From contig JAIWNE010000171.1 of NCBI GenBank assembly GCA_025331445.1, positions 1-46,310 on the forward strand: a stretch of 46,310 nucleotides of DNA, in the 5' to 3' direction. Below the pieces are notes generated by a model. The model saw only the letters and a program-made list of their open reading frames with translations. It had not been told where the DNA came from and did not search any database. Positions within the stretch are counted from its first letter, which is position 1, and every line of letters begins with the position of its first letter. The translations under genes were made by a program, and so were the position numbers. Positions 22,606 to 33,306 of the stretch are shown here, piece after piece. The stretch is from Blakeslea trispora (Eukaryota; Mucoromycota; Mucoromycetes; Mucorales; Choanephoraceae).

Positions 22606-25600
22606 CTCAACCCACAACTCATCATATCGATACCTTAGAAATTCACGAAATTTTCATTGTACAAAGATATCAATCAAGCGACAATACAACGCCATTGTCC
22701 GACGTGAGGTACAATGAGCGTAAGATCACGTTGACTTGGGATGCAGGTGCCCAATTAGATTGCATGTCATTGGACTTAGCTAGAAGCTTAAAACTACCAA
22801 TTAACCATAACGAGACATTAGTGTATCGTAACGTGGACTTAATCGATAGTAATACTGTGGGAACGGTAAAATTGAAATTGTTTGGAAGCCCTGTAACCTT
22901 CCATGTTTTGGAAATCTTGGCTTGGCCCATCTTGATAGGTTTTAGGACAATCCACAACTGGAACACAGTCTGGAGCTTCAAGAAACGCATAATGACTTGC
23001 ACAGTAAACAACAAGACTTATTCATTCAAATACCGTTTCCCTATTAGCAAAAATCACAATATCAATTTTATCGACATTAAACCACAAATTGAAGACCTGT
23101 TAACGAAATACAATTCAGTGATAGCTCTCAATAATAATCAACCTTCAGTGACACATCTCATGGAATTCTCCATCGACAAAGTAGATTATCCTCCCAATTA
23201 CTCTCCACCTAGACAACATCATCCTCATATTCCGAAATAGATTGATGACAAGTTTGCCGAATTGGAGCGAAATGGAATAGTAAGTAGAATCACTCATACT
23301 GAGTGGGGATCGCTCGTAACTGCGGTACCCAAACCTGACATCACGCTGAGATTATGTGGACAATACATCAGATTAAATGCTATAACAGTCACTGTTAAGT
23401 ATCCTTTCGTGAACCTACATATTGCACTACAATTACTGAGTAAAGCTGTCATCTTCTCAAAAATAGATCTTGCGTCTGGTTATTACCAAATGAAAGTCAA
23501 GGAAGAAGACAAGCAGAAAACAGCACTGGTCACTACTACGGGCATATATATCTTCAACGTCATGAGCTTTGGATTAAAGAATGCGCCTGCCTTCTTTCAG
23601 AGCTTAATGGACAAAGTGCTAGGACAACTAATAAATTAGTGTGCAACCGCCTACCTAGACGACATCATCATCTTTTCTGCCCCTGCCAAGTTACACTTGC
23701 AACATGTAGAACAAGTCCTACAAGCTTTGAAAACAGCTAATTTGTCCATCAATTTAAAGAAGTCTCAATTTGCTCTCTCACAAGTAAATTATTTAGGCTT
23801 TATAGTTTCCGCCGATGGATTGCAACCAGACCAAGAGAAGATCAAACCTATCTTGCGAATGAAAGAGTCAAGTAAAATCAAGGAGCTAGAACAAACACTA
23901 GGTGTCTTTGGTGTTTACCAGCGCTTCATTAGTCAGAATCAAATCTTGATTGAACCTCTTCGCAGATTGAAGAAAAAGAATGTTCTCTATCAATGGAATG
24001 CAGAACAACAACAAGCATTTGACACTCTCAAACGGTCGCTAGCTGACTTGCCATCATTAAAGCAACCAGACTTTAACAAGCAATTTGAGATACATGTCGA
24101 TAGTGCCGCTACTGCTGGTACAGGCGTGGTCTTGTGTCAAAGGTATTATGATCAACCCTATCCTCTCTCATTTGCATCTAGATCCCTCAATATTCATGAG
24201 CAACGGTATTCGATCCGAAAACTAGAGGCCTTAAGCATCGTGTGGGGTATCAAGAGACATAGAGTCTACCTCCAAGCAGAACACTTTCTAGTGTACACCG
24301 ACCACTCATCTCTACAATGGTTAATGAAAACGTCAGAAGACATACAACCTAGACTGTAACGATGGTGTTTGTTTTTACAATCCTATGACTTTGAGGCTCG
24401 GTACACACCAGGAGAATTGAATGTTGTAGCTGACATGATATCCCGTCAAGTAGGAAACGTCATAGACACAATTGCTTTTGTGGACAAGACAAATGAATGG
24501 TGGCGACTTGAACAAAGTAAAGACCATACGCTACAACTTCAAGCGGAGAAATCAGGTTCAAACATTGTAAGCAAGAACGGAATCCTCTGGAGAGTGAGCA
24601 ACAGGCAGCGCACTCTAAACAAAAACAATACATACAAATGTGTACCTCAGCATCTGGAACAAGAACTCATACAATACTGCCATGCTTCAAAGTTCGCAGG
24701 TTTTTCTGGGTCTAACAAAACCAAAAAACGACTACTGCAAGCGGGATTCTGGTTTCCGGACATGGATATGAAAATCACCAAAGCAACCAAAGCATGTCAA
24801 CTATGTTAACAGGTGAAATGTGACCGAAGAAAGAACACACAACTTTCAAATACTGCAGGATACACACCATTCCAGATGATTGCTATCGACTACTTTGGTC
24901 CCCTTCGAGAAACCGAACAAGGAAACGTTCACATCCTTATAGTGATAGACATGTTCTCATGATATGTGGAGTTATACCCTGTACCTTCATTAGTACCAAT
25001 GCACTTGGCAAAAACATTGTATAGCAAGTTCGTGTTACGACACGGATTCCCTGAACAAATCTCGTTAGACAATGGGAAAACTTTTACCAGCGAGTTCAAT
25101 AGGCAAATTGCTGCCTGCTGTAAAGTGGAATTACAATTCGTACCTGCGTATCATCAAGCATCCAATGGCATAGCTGAAAAGTTTATGAAGACACTCAGGC
25201 AAATGCTGTTGATTTACACTGATCAAAAAGAAATCTGCCAACGGTGAGATGAACACATCAGAACAATTCGATTTGTGTATAATACCACCTATCATACTTC
25301 TATACAAACAACACCCTTTGAACTGATCCATGGAAGAACAGCAAGAACTCCCCTCTTAGATTCAACTGAAATCCAGTTACCTGACAAGTTCAAAAATACA
25401 ATGACGGCACAGAGATTGTATGCGTAAACATTTGTACAGAATCTTGATCTAGCAATAGATGCTGTTAATGAAGCTCGCAAGGTTTACGCCCCCGAGGATA
25501 TCATTGTTTTTCAAATCAATGATAGAGTAATGCTCTTTAACAATACTCTCAGCACAAGTAAGAAGCCGAGAAAATTTGCAATGGATTGGTCTGGTCTATG

Positions 25601-25715
25601 GCTCAATACTAAATGGCTATCTGAGATGAGATACAACTTGAAGCATTCCTCTTCTGAGAAAACAGTAGAAAATGTGCACTCTTATCATCTCAGGCCATTC
25701 TTTGATTTTGCTTAA
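22600..25715 (+). pseudogene. pol: gypsy B pol (protease, RT, RNase H, integrase)
   Basis: One uninterrupted reading frame of about 1040 codons, broken only by seven stop codons (23238 TAG, 23637 TAG, 24357 TAA, 24807 TAA, 24960 TGA, 25245 TGA, 25425 TAA) and no frameshift. Order: protease with TWDAGAQLD (DAG in place of DTG/DSG), RT with AYLDDIIIF (23649-23675), RNase H from FEIHVDSAA, integrase zinc module (YCHASKFAGFSGS ... CQLC), core with AIDYFGP, SLDNGKTF and SNGIAEKF (all three acidic residues present), and a C-terminal barrel with DWSGLWL. Comparison with gypsy A indicates Gln, Arg or Trp at most stop positions. Confidence 0.9.
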
Positions 25716-25800
25716 GAATCTAACAGTCAAGCTTTTTTTCCCTTTGGGTTTGTAATGCGACGACAATATAATTTTATATATATCTATTCATAGGAGCGAA

Positions 25801-25896
25801 TGTCCGATCCTGACTATTTAATAATCTGACTTATAATCTGAATAAAATTATCTTTCTTTTTCCTCTTAAATACATCTGCTACCGCCAGACAATACA
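25801..25896 (+). repeat. 3' LTR of gypsy B (96 bp)
   Basis: TGTCCGATCC ... GACAATACA, 9 differences from the 5' LTR (5 transitions and 4 transversions). Followed by the GAAT duplication and the resumed MULE repeat. Confidence 0.95.
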
Positions 25897-27366
25897 GAAT
25901 GTTAGTGCGTTAGTAAAATTCATGCAAATAATCATTGTAAATCCAAAAAAAAATTTATGCAAATAATCCTTCATATGTAAATTGAGGCATAGAAATCATA
26001 AATTTTTATTTATACATAAAGACATAGTCTATCAAGGAGAATCTTTTATAGTTGATAGAATGGCCGACAAAAGTACGTGGCCATCTTGGTTTTGATTTTG
26101 GCTTAATTTCAATAATATAAAAGTAGCTATTGTGCAGCTATAAAAGGATTGGAAGGGTGGTTAAACGAGAGGAGAAGTAAGGAACGAATGTAGTGCTTTG
26201 ATTATCCGGCGTGTAACATGCAATGGCTCTACTGAATGTATCAGCAGCAATCTGAACCATTTCAGAAAACTGAAACCATTAATCCATTGAAATGGAATTC
26301 ACACCAAACGATTTTTCATACGTTTATAGTAATTTTAATTGCTCTTCCGCTAAATATTGAAAGACTATTGGCTGGATTAAGATTTCAGTCTAAAATAACA
26401 GAAAATTACACAAGAAAATCAAAGAAAATCAAAGTCCACAGATTACACAAGTCAAAGAGGCTTTTATTACTGGTTGTTGAGAATGAAAGACTTACAAAAA
26501 AATCTGAGAAAGAAACTGAGATACTTTTTGCGCAGATGTGGCACCCCAAGTTCCACAAAAATACAAAAGGGGATGAGTGATTGAGGGGGTGCGACAAAAT
26601 TGGGGGGCTAGCTAGGCTTTGATGTAAACTGATTGGAGGAGAGTGAGGAGTGTATGTGGGGGTAAGGTGAATTTTAAAGGAAAAAAAGTACTTAGAAAAA
26701 ATCAAAGTAATTTCATTTTTACTACCGGACACAACTTTTGAACTGATTTTTTGTGTCTTTTGGCTGTTATTTTCCCTTTCTTTTTTCTTTCACTTTTAAT
26801 CCTTCAAGGGTAAGTTTGATGGTTATGTTTGCTGATGCTATGTTCTGAAGTGATTTAAGGTAAAGTATTTCTATACAAAAGATGCCTTTAAGTTCTGTTA
26901 TTAACCATCTTCTCTTGCTTGCTCTAGGTAAGCTATACGCTCTGACTTCTTGTTGCAAAGGTAAGCTATTCCCTCTGTTATACGCGTTTACTTATCAGGT
27001 TAACTAACATACCACTTATTCATTTAGAGAACTGTACGTGGGTCTACTCTTTCTGTTAGTCGTTCTTTACTTCTTCTACTCCTGCTTCTCTGCTTGGGGC
27101 TATGTCTATTGCTTTGTATATAGCGTTTCTGCTGCCTGTATAGTAGCCATATTTCTTAGTGTCTAGCAGGGATGTGGGAGCCATTACGCGGCTCTGCCAT
27201 TAGGCAGGAGCAGCGATTAATGAAATATTTTTCAAATAAAACATTATTTTTTATAAGCCACATTTATATGCTATTAAGCGTTTAGTCCAAAAAGGGAAAT
27301 CTGAGTGCTCATTTAATGGGGGGAGGATGAGGAGCTCATATGTCCAAAAAAGGATTTTTTCGCTCC
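25897..27366. other. MULE internal non-coding region
   Basis: After the end of the left inverted repeat (about 25912) there is 1.4 kb without a recognisable gene. An open frame at 26236-26580 (114 codons, one hydrophobic stretch, then a Lys-rich tail) has no family I recognise. The AT-rich DNA and short oligo-A/T runs suggest untranslated sequence downstream of the MULE transposase, or decayed cargo. Confidence 0.5.
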
Positions 27367-27454
27367 TCACTTGGGGGTGTGATACGAAAACCCCCAAATT
27401 TTTGTCAGTTCTAAAAGAGGCGATTTCGCCTGCTCTCTAAATAAAGTTTGCTCT

Positions 27455-30400
27455 TTATAAATGGGGTTTGAAATCGAAAAAAAAATCGTTGGGTGTGTTA
27501 GCTTCACTCGCCAGTTTTTCTTCAATGCTTTCGAAGGTACCAGAAAGGATATGGCTAGGATTTGGAGAGCTTTCAAACACAGACTTGTAATATGACTCTT
27601 TTAGTCTTAGGAAAGAAAGCATCTCGCTTTTGATCATCGCAAACTAGTCTTCATCATTGTTTATGGCATAAGAGAGAGCTCTGTAGCCACAGTTGCCGTC
27701 AGGCTCAGGGTTAAAATACCCAGTTACATGGCTCTTCGAGAGCCCCTTGTGCAAAGGAACACCAAGTTTAGCTAAGATGAAAGATTCAGTACCAAGTTTG
27801 TTTCATAGACCGCAGTTAGTTACCTTTGAGCAGCTTGACTTCTTTTTATTTTCAACTATTTTGGCCTTTGCCTCAACCTTCTTTTCTTAGACAATCTTGT
27901 CCAATCCCCTCTCAAGAGCGATTTTTTCTCTTGTTGTATTTTTTGGTCTCCCCTTGGTTGTACAGAGTACAGGAGGAGGAAGAATACTCTTGATCTGACG
28001 ATTGTCAGCAAATTCTTCTACGAGCGCCTTCAAATTATCTCCAAGACAGGCCGCTTCTTGCTTGGTTTGCAACTCCCTGGTAAGATTGTCAAGCAACTGA
28101 AGTTGTGCTTGAATATATCTAGCTTCAGGATGCTGTTGCTCGGGTAGTTGTTGGTTGTCGCTTTCAGCAACACGATCAGCAATTGTTGCGACTATAAAAT
28201 GTTAGAAATGAGATGCTGTCTAATACTTGTATGGAATTTTACCTCGACCGTTATGATAAATAATATCCCAGCGTTGGTTGACTGCTGACAAAGGAATTGA
28301 TCCCTCATGTGCTTCCAATTTATGTCTGCATGGCAGACGAAAAGCCTTACGCATGACGCACAAGCATCTATCGGTCACAGGATCAACATGTCAGACATGA
28401 TCAGGATCCATTTTGCTAGCCAACGAATTAATTACTTCATAGCGGATATGGTCGAAGGCGTAGCTGGTTATCAGTCCTCTCAAGCTCTGCATCTTGTCCT
28501 TTACTTCTTGGCTGACATCATCTTTCAACACAGTCACAAAAAGCGACTCACGAATTGTTTGTCGGTTACGATACGCTACCTACATTTATAGATTTAATGC
28601 TCATTAACAATTAGCACTAGTAGCCACATAGAACTTACACGACTTTCAACCCAATTGCGGATCTTCTTGGTGACTAAATCCAATGATCCGGACGACGTTT
28701 TGTTGTGTCGTTTTATGCCATTGTGGGTGCTTTCGACACGGTTGGGGGTACGGTTGCCCATATGAACATAATTGTTCACATAACAACCGACCCAATGCTT
28801 GCGAAAAGCCATCATACTGTTCGTAATACAAAAAAAGTCAAACTTGTAATAGCAAGGTAATAATCTGTTCTGCGCTTTTTTTACCGGGTCAGATATTCAA
28901 TCATATCTTTGCCTTTGCCTTTGCAAAGAGCATCTTGGGATACAAAGGCATCGTACTCCAACTTCAGGCTTTTCAGCTCTTGCATGTTGTTCGTCTTGTA
29001 AGCAATTTCATGGATAATTGAACGAAAATGCTTCTCCAACTGGTAGCGAGCTGCAATGTCTGTGTGAAACAAGTTTTGAAGCTCTATCAGTAACAATGGT
29101 GAACTCGTTTGATCGTCACATCAACATACCATGCTTTGCTTCTTTGCCCATGTTCTTTATCAGCCTCTTCATAAAATTATGTACAATGTGTACATAGCAA
29201 AGAATAAGCTATAACTCAGAAATCACAATCTTGATGGCGTTCATCAAAGCTTAGTCTTTATTAGTGACAAAGTTGTTTGGCAAGCGATGAGAACTTGTTT
29301 TGAGAGGCCAAGTGATTGACCTCAATTGGCGCATTGCCCACTCATATGACTCAGCAGTCTCATTTTGCATCCAATAGCTAGCAACATGAATGGTTGCAAG
29401 CTGTTTTGTTCTGGTCTCAGAAGCAACTGTACCAGCTACTACAAAGCTCAACAATACCATGCGATGGCTGTTGGTTTTGTAGGTAGCATCAACTACTACA
29501 CTTTCATACAAGCGACGCAATTCTTCTCTGCCATATCTGTGCATGAAGAAGATTGCGACTACTTTGTTTTCGCTGTCTGTCTTGACACGGACTTGGTGGC
29601 CAGTATGCTCCAAGTTGGAGATAAACTCTGGTATGTCAGCGAACATGTCACGACAGACGCGTTGCTGAATGTTATGCAAGTCGCTAATGGTGATGCCATT
29701 AGCACAGTTCATCTCAACTAGCATCTGTGAAGGTTACAAATACATTAATTTTAGTATTTAACTAGACTGTGTATTTGTCTTAACAATTTAGAGGAAAGCA
29801 TTGGTCTTTTACAACTCACACAAGACAAATTAACGTATAAATACGATGCTATAGCCGTTAACTTTTAACAACGATAGTTTATCTTTACTCTTTATTTTTG
29901 TATGCATTAGACATTTTATCAACCCGATTATTCGTATCTCAAACACATCATCAAAAATGGTACCATTGAAACGATAGTGGATCTCATTAAAAAAATAGAC
30001 ATAAATAACTATTTGGCTTACCTTCAAGACAACACTAGGTGTCTCTCCTTTTCTCATCATGCTGCAGGTAAACTCAAAGTTTTCGGGAGCGAGCTTTCTG
30101 TAAACAGCATAGGTCGACAAGTCGTTGTTCAGAGCATGGTTATGCTCGATAGTGACTTGTTGAACCTGCCAAGGATTTTCGACATCACGTAACTTACTGG
30201 CGTAGATATGCAAAGGACATTCCTTTTTGCCAGTCTTGTGAACCCTGGTGCTCTTTTGTTTGGCTAATAGAGTGTTTCCCGTTCAAATTTCAGTTCCACT
30301 GCTAATTTTGCTATACTTTTTTGATACAATCTTACTGTTGGCATCTTTTTCAGCCTCGTCTTTTTCTTCTCCGAATTCAGGCTTCATGGCTTTTCTGTAA

Positions 30401-30741
30401 ACGCTACCATGTCTACATTGCAAAGTGATGAAGCGATCTTTGGCGCTTTTGTCAGTAGTGATGGGGCAATTAAACTGCTTGCCAATCTCCTGAGCTTTAT
30501 CCCTTAGCTCTTCCACGCTCTTAAACTTGGCACCTACAAAAGATGCCTTGCGCAACTCCTCATTCATGTCGCGAGAAGACTCGTTGAAGTTGGGTTTGTT
30601 TTACTCAACAATGACTTCCTCACTAGAAGACAAGTATTCTTCGCCATCGTAGCTATCCCAATCAAAAGATTCATCAGCTTGTCTAACTTGAGAGTTAGCA
30701 GCGGTGAGTTGAGAGTTGTTAAAGGTAGCTTGAGAGTTCAT
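27455..30741 (-). pseudogene. MULE transposase with FAR1-like, SWIM and OTU domains
   Basis: Start ATG at 30741. N-terminal FAR1/WRKY-GCM1-type zinc module (ITLQCRHGSVYRK, KKECPLHIYA, EHNHAL, 30100-30430). MULE core: VVVDATYKT (first Asp, about 29480-29500), VTNKD (second Asp, about 29255), CYVH...NFMKRL, and RVESTHNGIKRH (Glu, about 28735). SWIM zinc finger CLC-x(n)-LPCRHKLE (28318-28385). A C-terminal GRPK AT-hook-like motif is followed in the same frame by an OTU-type cysteine protease start, PEPDGNCGYRALS (DGNC at 27689-27700). Introns: 29725-30021 (may be partly coding), 29084-29129, 28817-28884, one near 28577-28638 and one near 28194-28242, all with good GT/AG and correct phase. It carries at least eight in-frame stops and no frameshift until the end of the OTU part. 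Confidence 0.9.
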
Positions 30742-30801
30742 TTTATAAAAAAGTAAAAGGAAAAGTTTTTTTCTTGCAAGCGAAAAGAAATGTTTGATAA
30801 C

Positions 30802-30901
30802 ACGCGCTAACATTCTTTTTTGGGCTTCGAATTTGCGCTATTTTTATTGGCTAACATATAGCTACGTCACTGAAGGGCCAAAATGTTAGCGTGGGGAACT
30901 T
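30802..30901 (-). repeat. MULE right terminal inverted repeat
   Basis: Reverse complement of the left repeat. It lies about 60 bp upstream of the transposase start at 30741, so it probably contains the promoter, as in other MULEs. Confidence 0.92.
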
Positions 30902-31160
30902 CATTTTAAAAATATTTTTTCCGAAAGGCTTCAAAGTCGAGCGGGTTTTAGAATTTTAGCCATGGTTATATGGGGAGGCCATTGATTTGAAATAGGGCTA
31001 TAGGGGGACATCAGTCTACCCATATAGGACTATAAAACTGGGTTTCAAATAGCGTTATGTGTAACATAAATATAGCCAATAGAATAGTATTTTCATTTAG
31101 CAGTCTTTGATAAAGTTAACATTGTTCCTAATTTGACAGCCCCTTTTTGTAAAAATTTTT
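30902..31160. other. spacer left of IS630-like copy 2
   Basis: No gene seen. It should contain the 5' end of the second IS630-like element, but I find no CAGTGCCTCC-type terminal repeat. Confidence 0.5.
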
Positions 31161-31651
31161 ATGGAAATGCCTGCATTAAGTAACAGAAAGAAAGCCGCTT
31201 TAAAGAAGAAGCGCTCTGAACAAGAAGATTTCCAAAAGAATAATTCTTTCACAAATGCCATTGATCAACGTGAAGACTGGGAGATGAATCAATTGGATAT
31301 AGATTCTTTGGTTCAGCCTTCTGAAGACGTAGAAGTATCTACTGACTCACCCACACTTCGGGAAATTTTTCTCCGATTTCTTAGATTTTCTTAAAAAAGT
31401 CAGAAGTTTTCATGAATTTTCTTCATGCTCTTAAGTTTTCTTAAGTTTTCTTCAAAATATATTTCAAATATTTTTTGTGACTTTGATTGCCGTGTTTGTA
31501 GCTGTAATTCTAAATTTGAGCCAATCATATTAAATATCTAGTTGTCTTTTTTTTCTCGTTTTATTTATTTTTCAACAAGTCCCTACGCAATTCACACGCT
31601 TTTAAACGAATAACCTATTTATCAATAACACTTTAGACACCAAAGAGTCTT

Positions 31652-32131
31652 TGTGATTGAGTCTCAAGGTATTTCTTGCAATCTGGATGAACTTGCTAAC
31701 ACAGTCAACAAGTTAGAAAAGGATGGCAGTTTCTTAAGGGAAGAGATGACTTTATTACAAAATGATATTTTGAAATCTAATAAACAACGTTTTCACTTTT
31801 GCTTTGCCTACTGAATATAATACGACGTCTGATGTCGCAATCAACAGTCTACTCTTGAACAACTTGAGCCCCTTGGGAGAGCAGTACTTTGTCTTGCTCT
31901 TGTGTAGATTTGACAAAGAACATGAAGAACATATCGATATGGCTTGTTATGGAATGTAAGTTATAGGCGTATTACTTTTGCTATTTCAAATTACTAACGC
32001 TCTACTCACAGGAATGTGCCTTTAAATCTGTCACTTCTCGCATTGGATTCAAGCAGAGAGCTCCCTTTTGTTGAGAACCATATGCAAGGCCATGCTGAAG
32101 ATTTATCTCATTTCTTATCTTTAAACAATTG
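31652..32131 (+). pseudogene. unidentified gene fragment with intron
   Basis: Coding-like sequence inside the insert. A coiled-coil-like segment (NTVNKLEKDGSFLREEMTLL) is followed by a frameshift near 31795. Next comes a segment reading LLNNLSPLGEQYFVLLLCRF and DKEHEEHIDMACYG, an intron 31956-32011 (56 nt, GTAAGT, CTAAC, CACAG), and a second exon (NVPLNLSLLALDSS ... FLSLNN) ending in TGA. The splice joins in frame, which argues that this was a real gene. I do not recognise the family. Confidence 0.5.
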
Positions 32132-32875
32132 ATTGTACTAACTTGACTTCTTCTATATGTAGTAGATAGAACTATTGACAATTCCTATCTAAAGAAAGAG
32201 AGGATGCTCTTCAACAAAAGGTAGGAAATACTTTATGCAACAATAATATACACACACATACAATAGATTAATAACTAATGTATTATTACTAGTAACCAAC
32301 AAGAAGTGTAGTGCTGGAAAAAGAATAAGAACATTTAGAAGATAAGGTGCGGTAGGTAGATTGTTAAAAGATGTGCTTCTATCTCCTAACCTTTAGTATT
32401 CCATGATGAAGTTATTCTAGATCATTTTAAGACAAGATAACGATAACAAAGTTAAGTACTGCCTATTGTAGTCTTTTGCTTTAAGCTTGAATATATATTT
32501 TATCTAATTAAACGATGCTGCCTATTCTATAATGTATTGCACTGCAATAAACAACCCTAAACAAATGTAATCAAATATATATAATGCATTTTGGTTGGCC
32601 TAAAAAAAGAAAAACAAATAAAACAAGCCTCAGTTTAACCTATTTTATTGTAAGATGGAGAGTGATGAGGAGTGTTGTAGAGTGTTGTGGAGTATAGTAG
32701 AGTGCTGTAGAGTGTTGTAGAGCGAAGGAAAAAGAAGGAAGACAAATGAAGATTTCTTAAATTTTTTTCATTTTAAAGAAATAAAGAAAAACTAAAAGTT
32801 TTTTTTTTTAATTTTTTTAAGTTTTCTTAGTTTTTAGGTAAAAATTCTCAAGTTTTCTACACGAATGAAAAAAGT
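32132..32875. other. AT-rich region without gene
   Basis: Nothing coding recognised apart from the minisatellite listed separately and long A/T runs at 32780-32830. Confidence 0.5.
32661..32720 (+). repeat. 10-bp minisatellite, six units
   Basis: Six in-phase decamers of consensus AGTGTTGTAG (agtgatgagg, agtgttgtag, agtgttgtgg, agtatagtag, agtgctgtag, agtgttgtag). Confidence 0.85.
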
Positions 32876-33306
32876 GTGGGTAAATTTAAGAATTTTTTCT
32901 TAAATTTTCTCCGTTTCAAAAAATTAAAACCCAGCCAAAATTTCCCGTTGTGCAAGACAATTAATCAAGTATTTGGAAAGAAAACTGATCAATCCCTCGT
33001 ATCAAGTCAAAAGAGAAAAGGGATTTATCAAAAGAACTCGGAAGTTACAAAGTGGAGAAGAAGAAAGGAAGTTGAATCCGTTGATTCGAAGCAAAAACTG
33101 ACTAACTTTGAAATTACCGTTACAAAGAATTCCCAAGTAGAACGTCCTGTTGTTCTGAGTCACACAAAGGCGGAACTCATCATAATTAAAGATTCTGTGC
33201 AAAGCTTGGATAAGTATATTCTTCTGATCACGAATAAGGCAAAGGAAAGAAGTTCTATGCACAAGTACGAGTATTGCCAGTATCTCAACCTTGAGACTCA
33301 ACTCTG

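Larger units (their letters stand above)
21541..25896 (+). mobile_element. gypsy B, full-length Ty3/gypsy retrotransposon
   Basis: A 4356-bp element flanked by a 4-bp duplication GAAT (21537-21540 and 25897-25900). The 96-bp LTRs differ at 9 sites. A primer-binding-site-like TGGTGAGGCTCCCA starts directly after the 5' LTR, and a purine-rich AGGAGCGAA ends directly before the 3' LTR. It encodes gag and pol in the gypsy order. It is related to gypsy A at the protein and primer-site level, but the LTR sequences differ, so they are sister families. Confidence 0.95.
21451..30901 (-). mobile_element. MULE (Mutator-like) with OTU domain, holding gypsy B
   Basis: Long terminal inverted repeats start AAGTTCCCCACGCTAACA at both ends: left 21451-21540 continued at 25901-25912, right 30901 down to about 30802. 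They match over about 100 bp with about 7 differences. Gypsy B is inserted in the left repeat with a GAAT duplication; removing it restores GAATGTTAGTGCG, matching the right repeat. The internal gene (27455-30741) is a Mutator-family transposase. Without gypsy B the element is about 5.1 kb. No 8-9-bp target duplication is obvious at the outer ends. Confidence 0.92.
31359..32947. mobile_element. unclassified insert with CGGGAAATTTT inverted ends
   Basis: Interrupts the N-terminal region of IS630-like copy 2. Plus strand begins CGGGAAATTTT (31359) and ends AAAATTTCCCG (32947), an 11-bp perfect inverted repeat, with TT on both sides. The inner flanks are rich in TTTTCTTAAG-like words. It contains a spliced gene fragment (31652-32131) and a 10-bp minisatellite. 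No transposase recognised, so it may be a non-autonomous element that captured a gene piece. Confidence 0.5.

Noticed and set aside
22600..25715. Alternative genetic code (stop codons read as Gln) to explain the in-frame stops
   Set aside because: TAA, TAG and TGA all occur as internal stops, at Arg and Trp as well as Gln positions, and intact genes in the window use normal stops.
29725..30021. Separate small gene in the long MULE intron
   Set aside because: The open frame is simply the MULE frame running on; good donor and acceptor sites and the phase fit an intron.
32661..32720. CRISPR-like array
   Set aside because: Contiguous decamers without spacers in a eukaryotic context; simple minisatellite.
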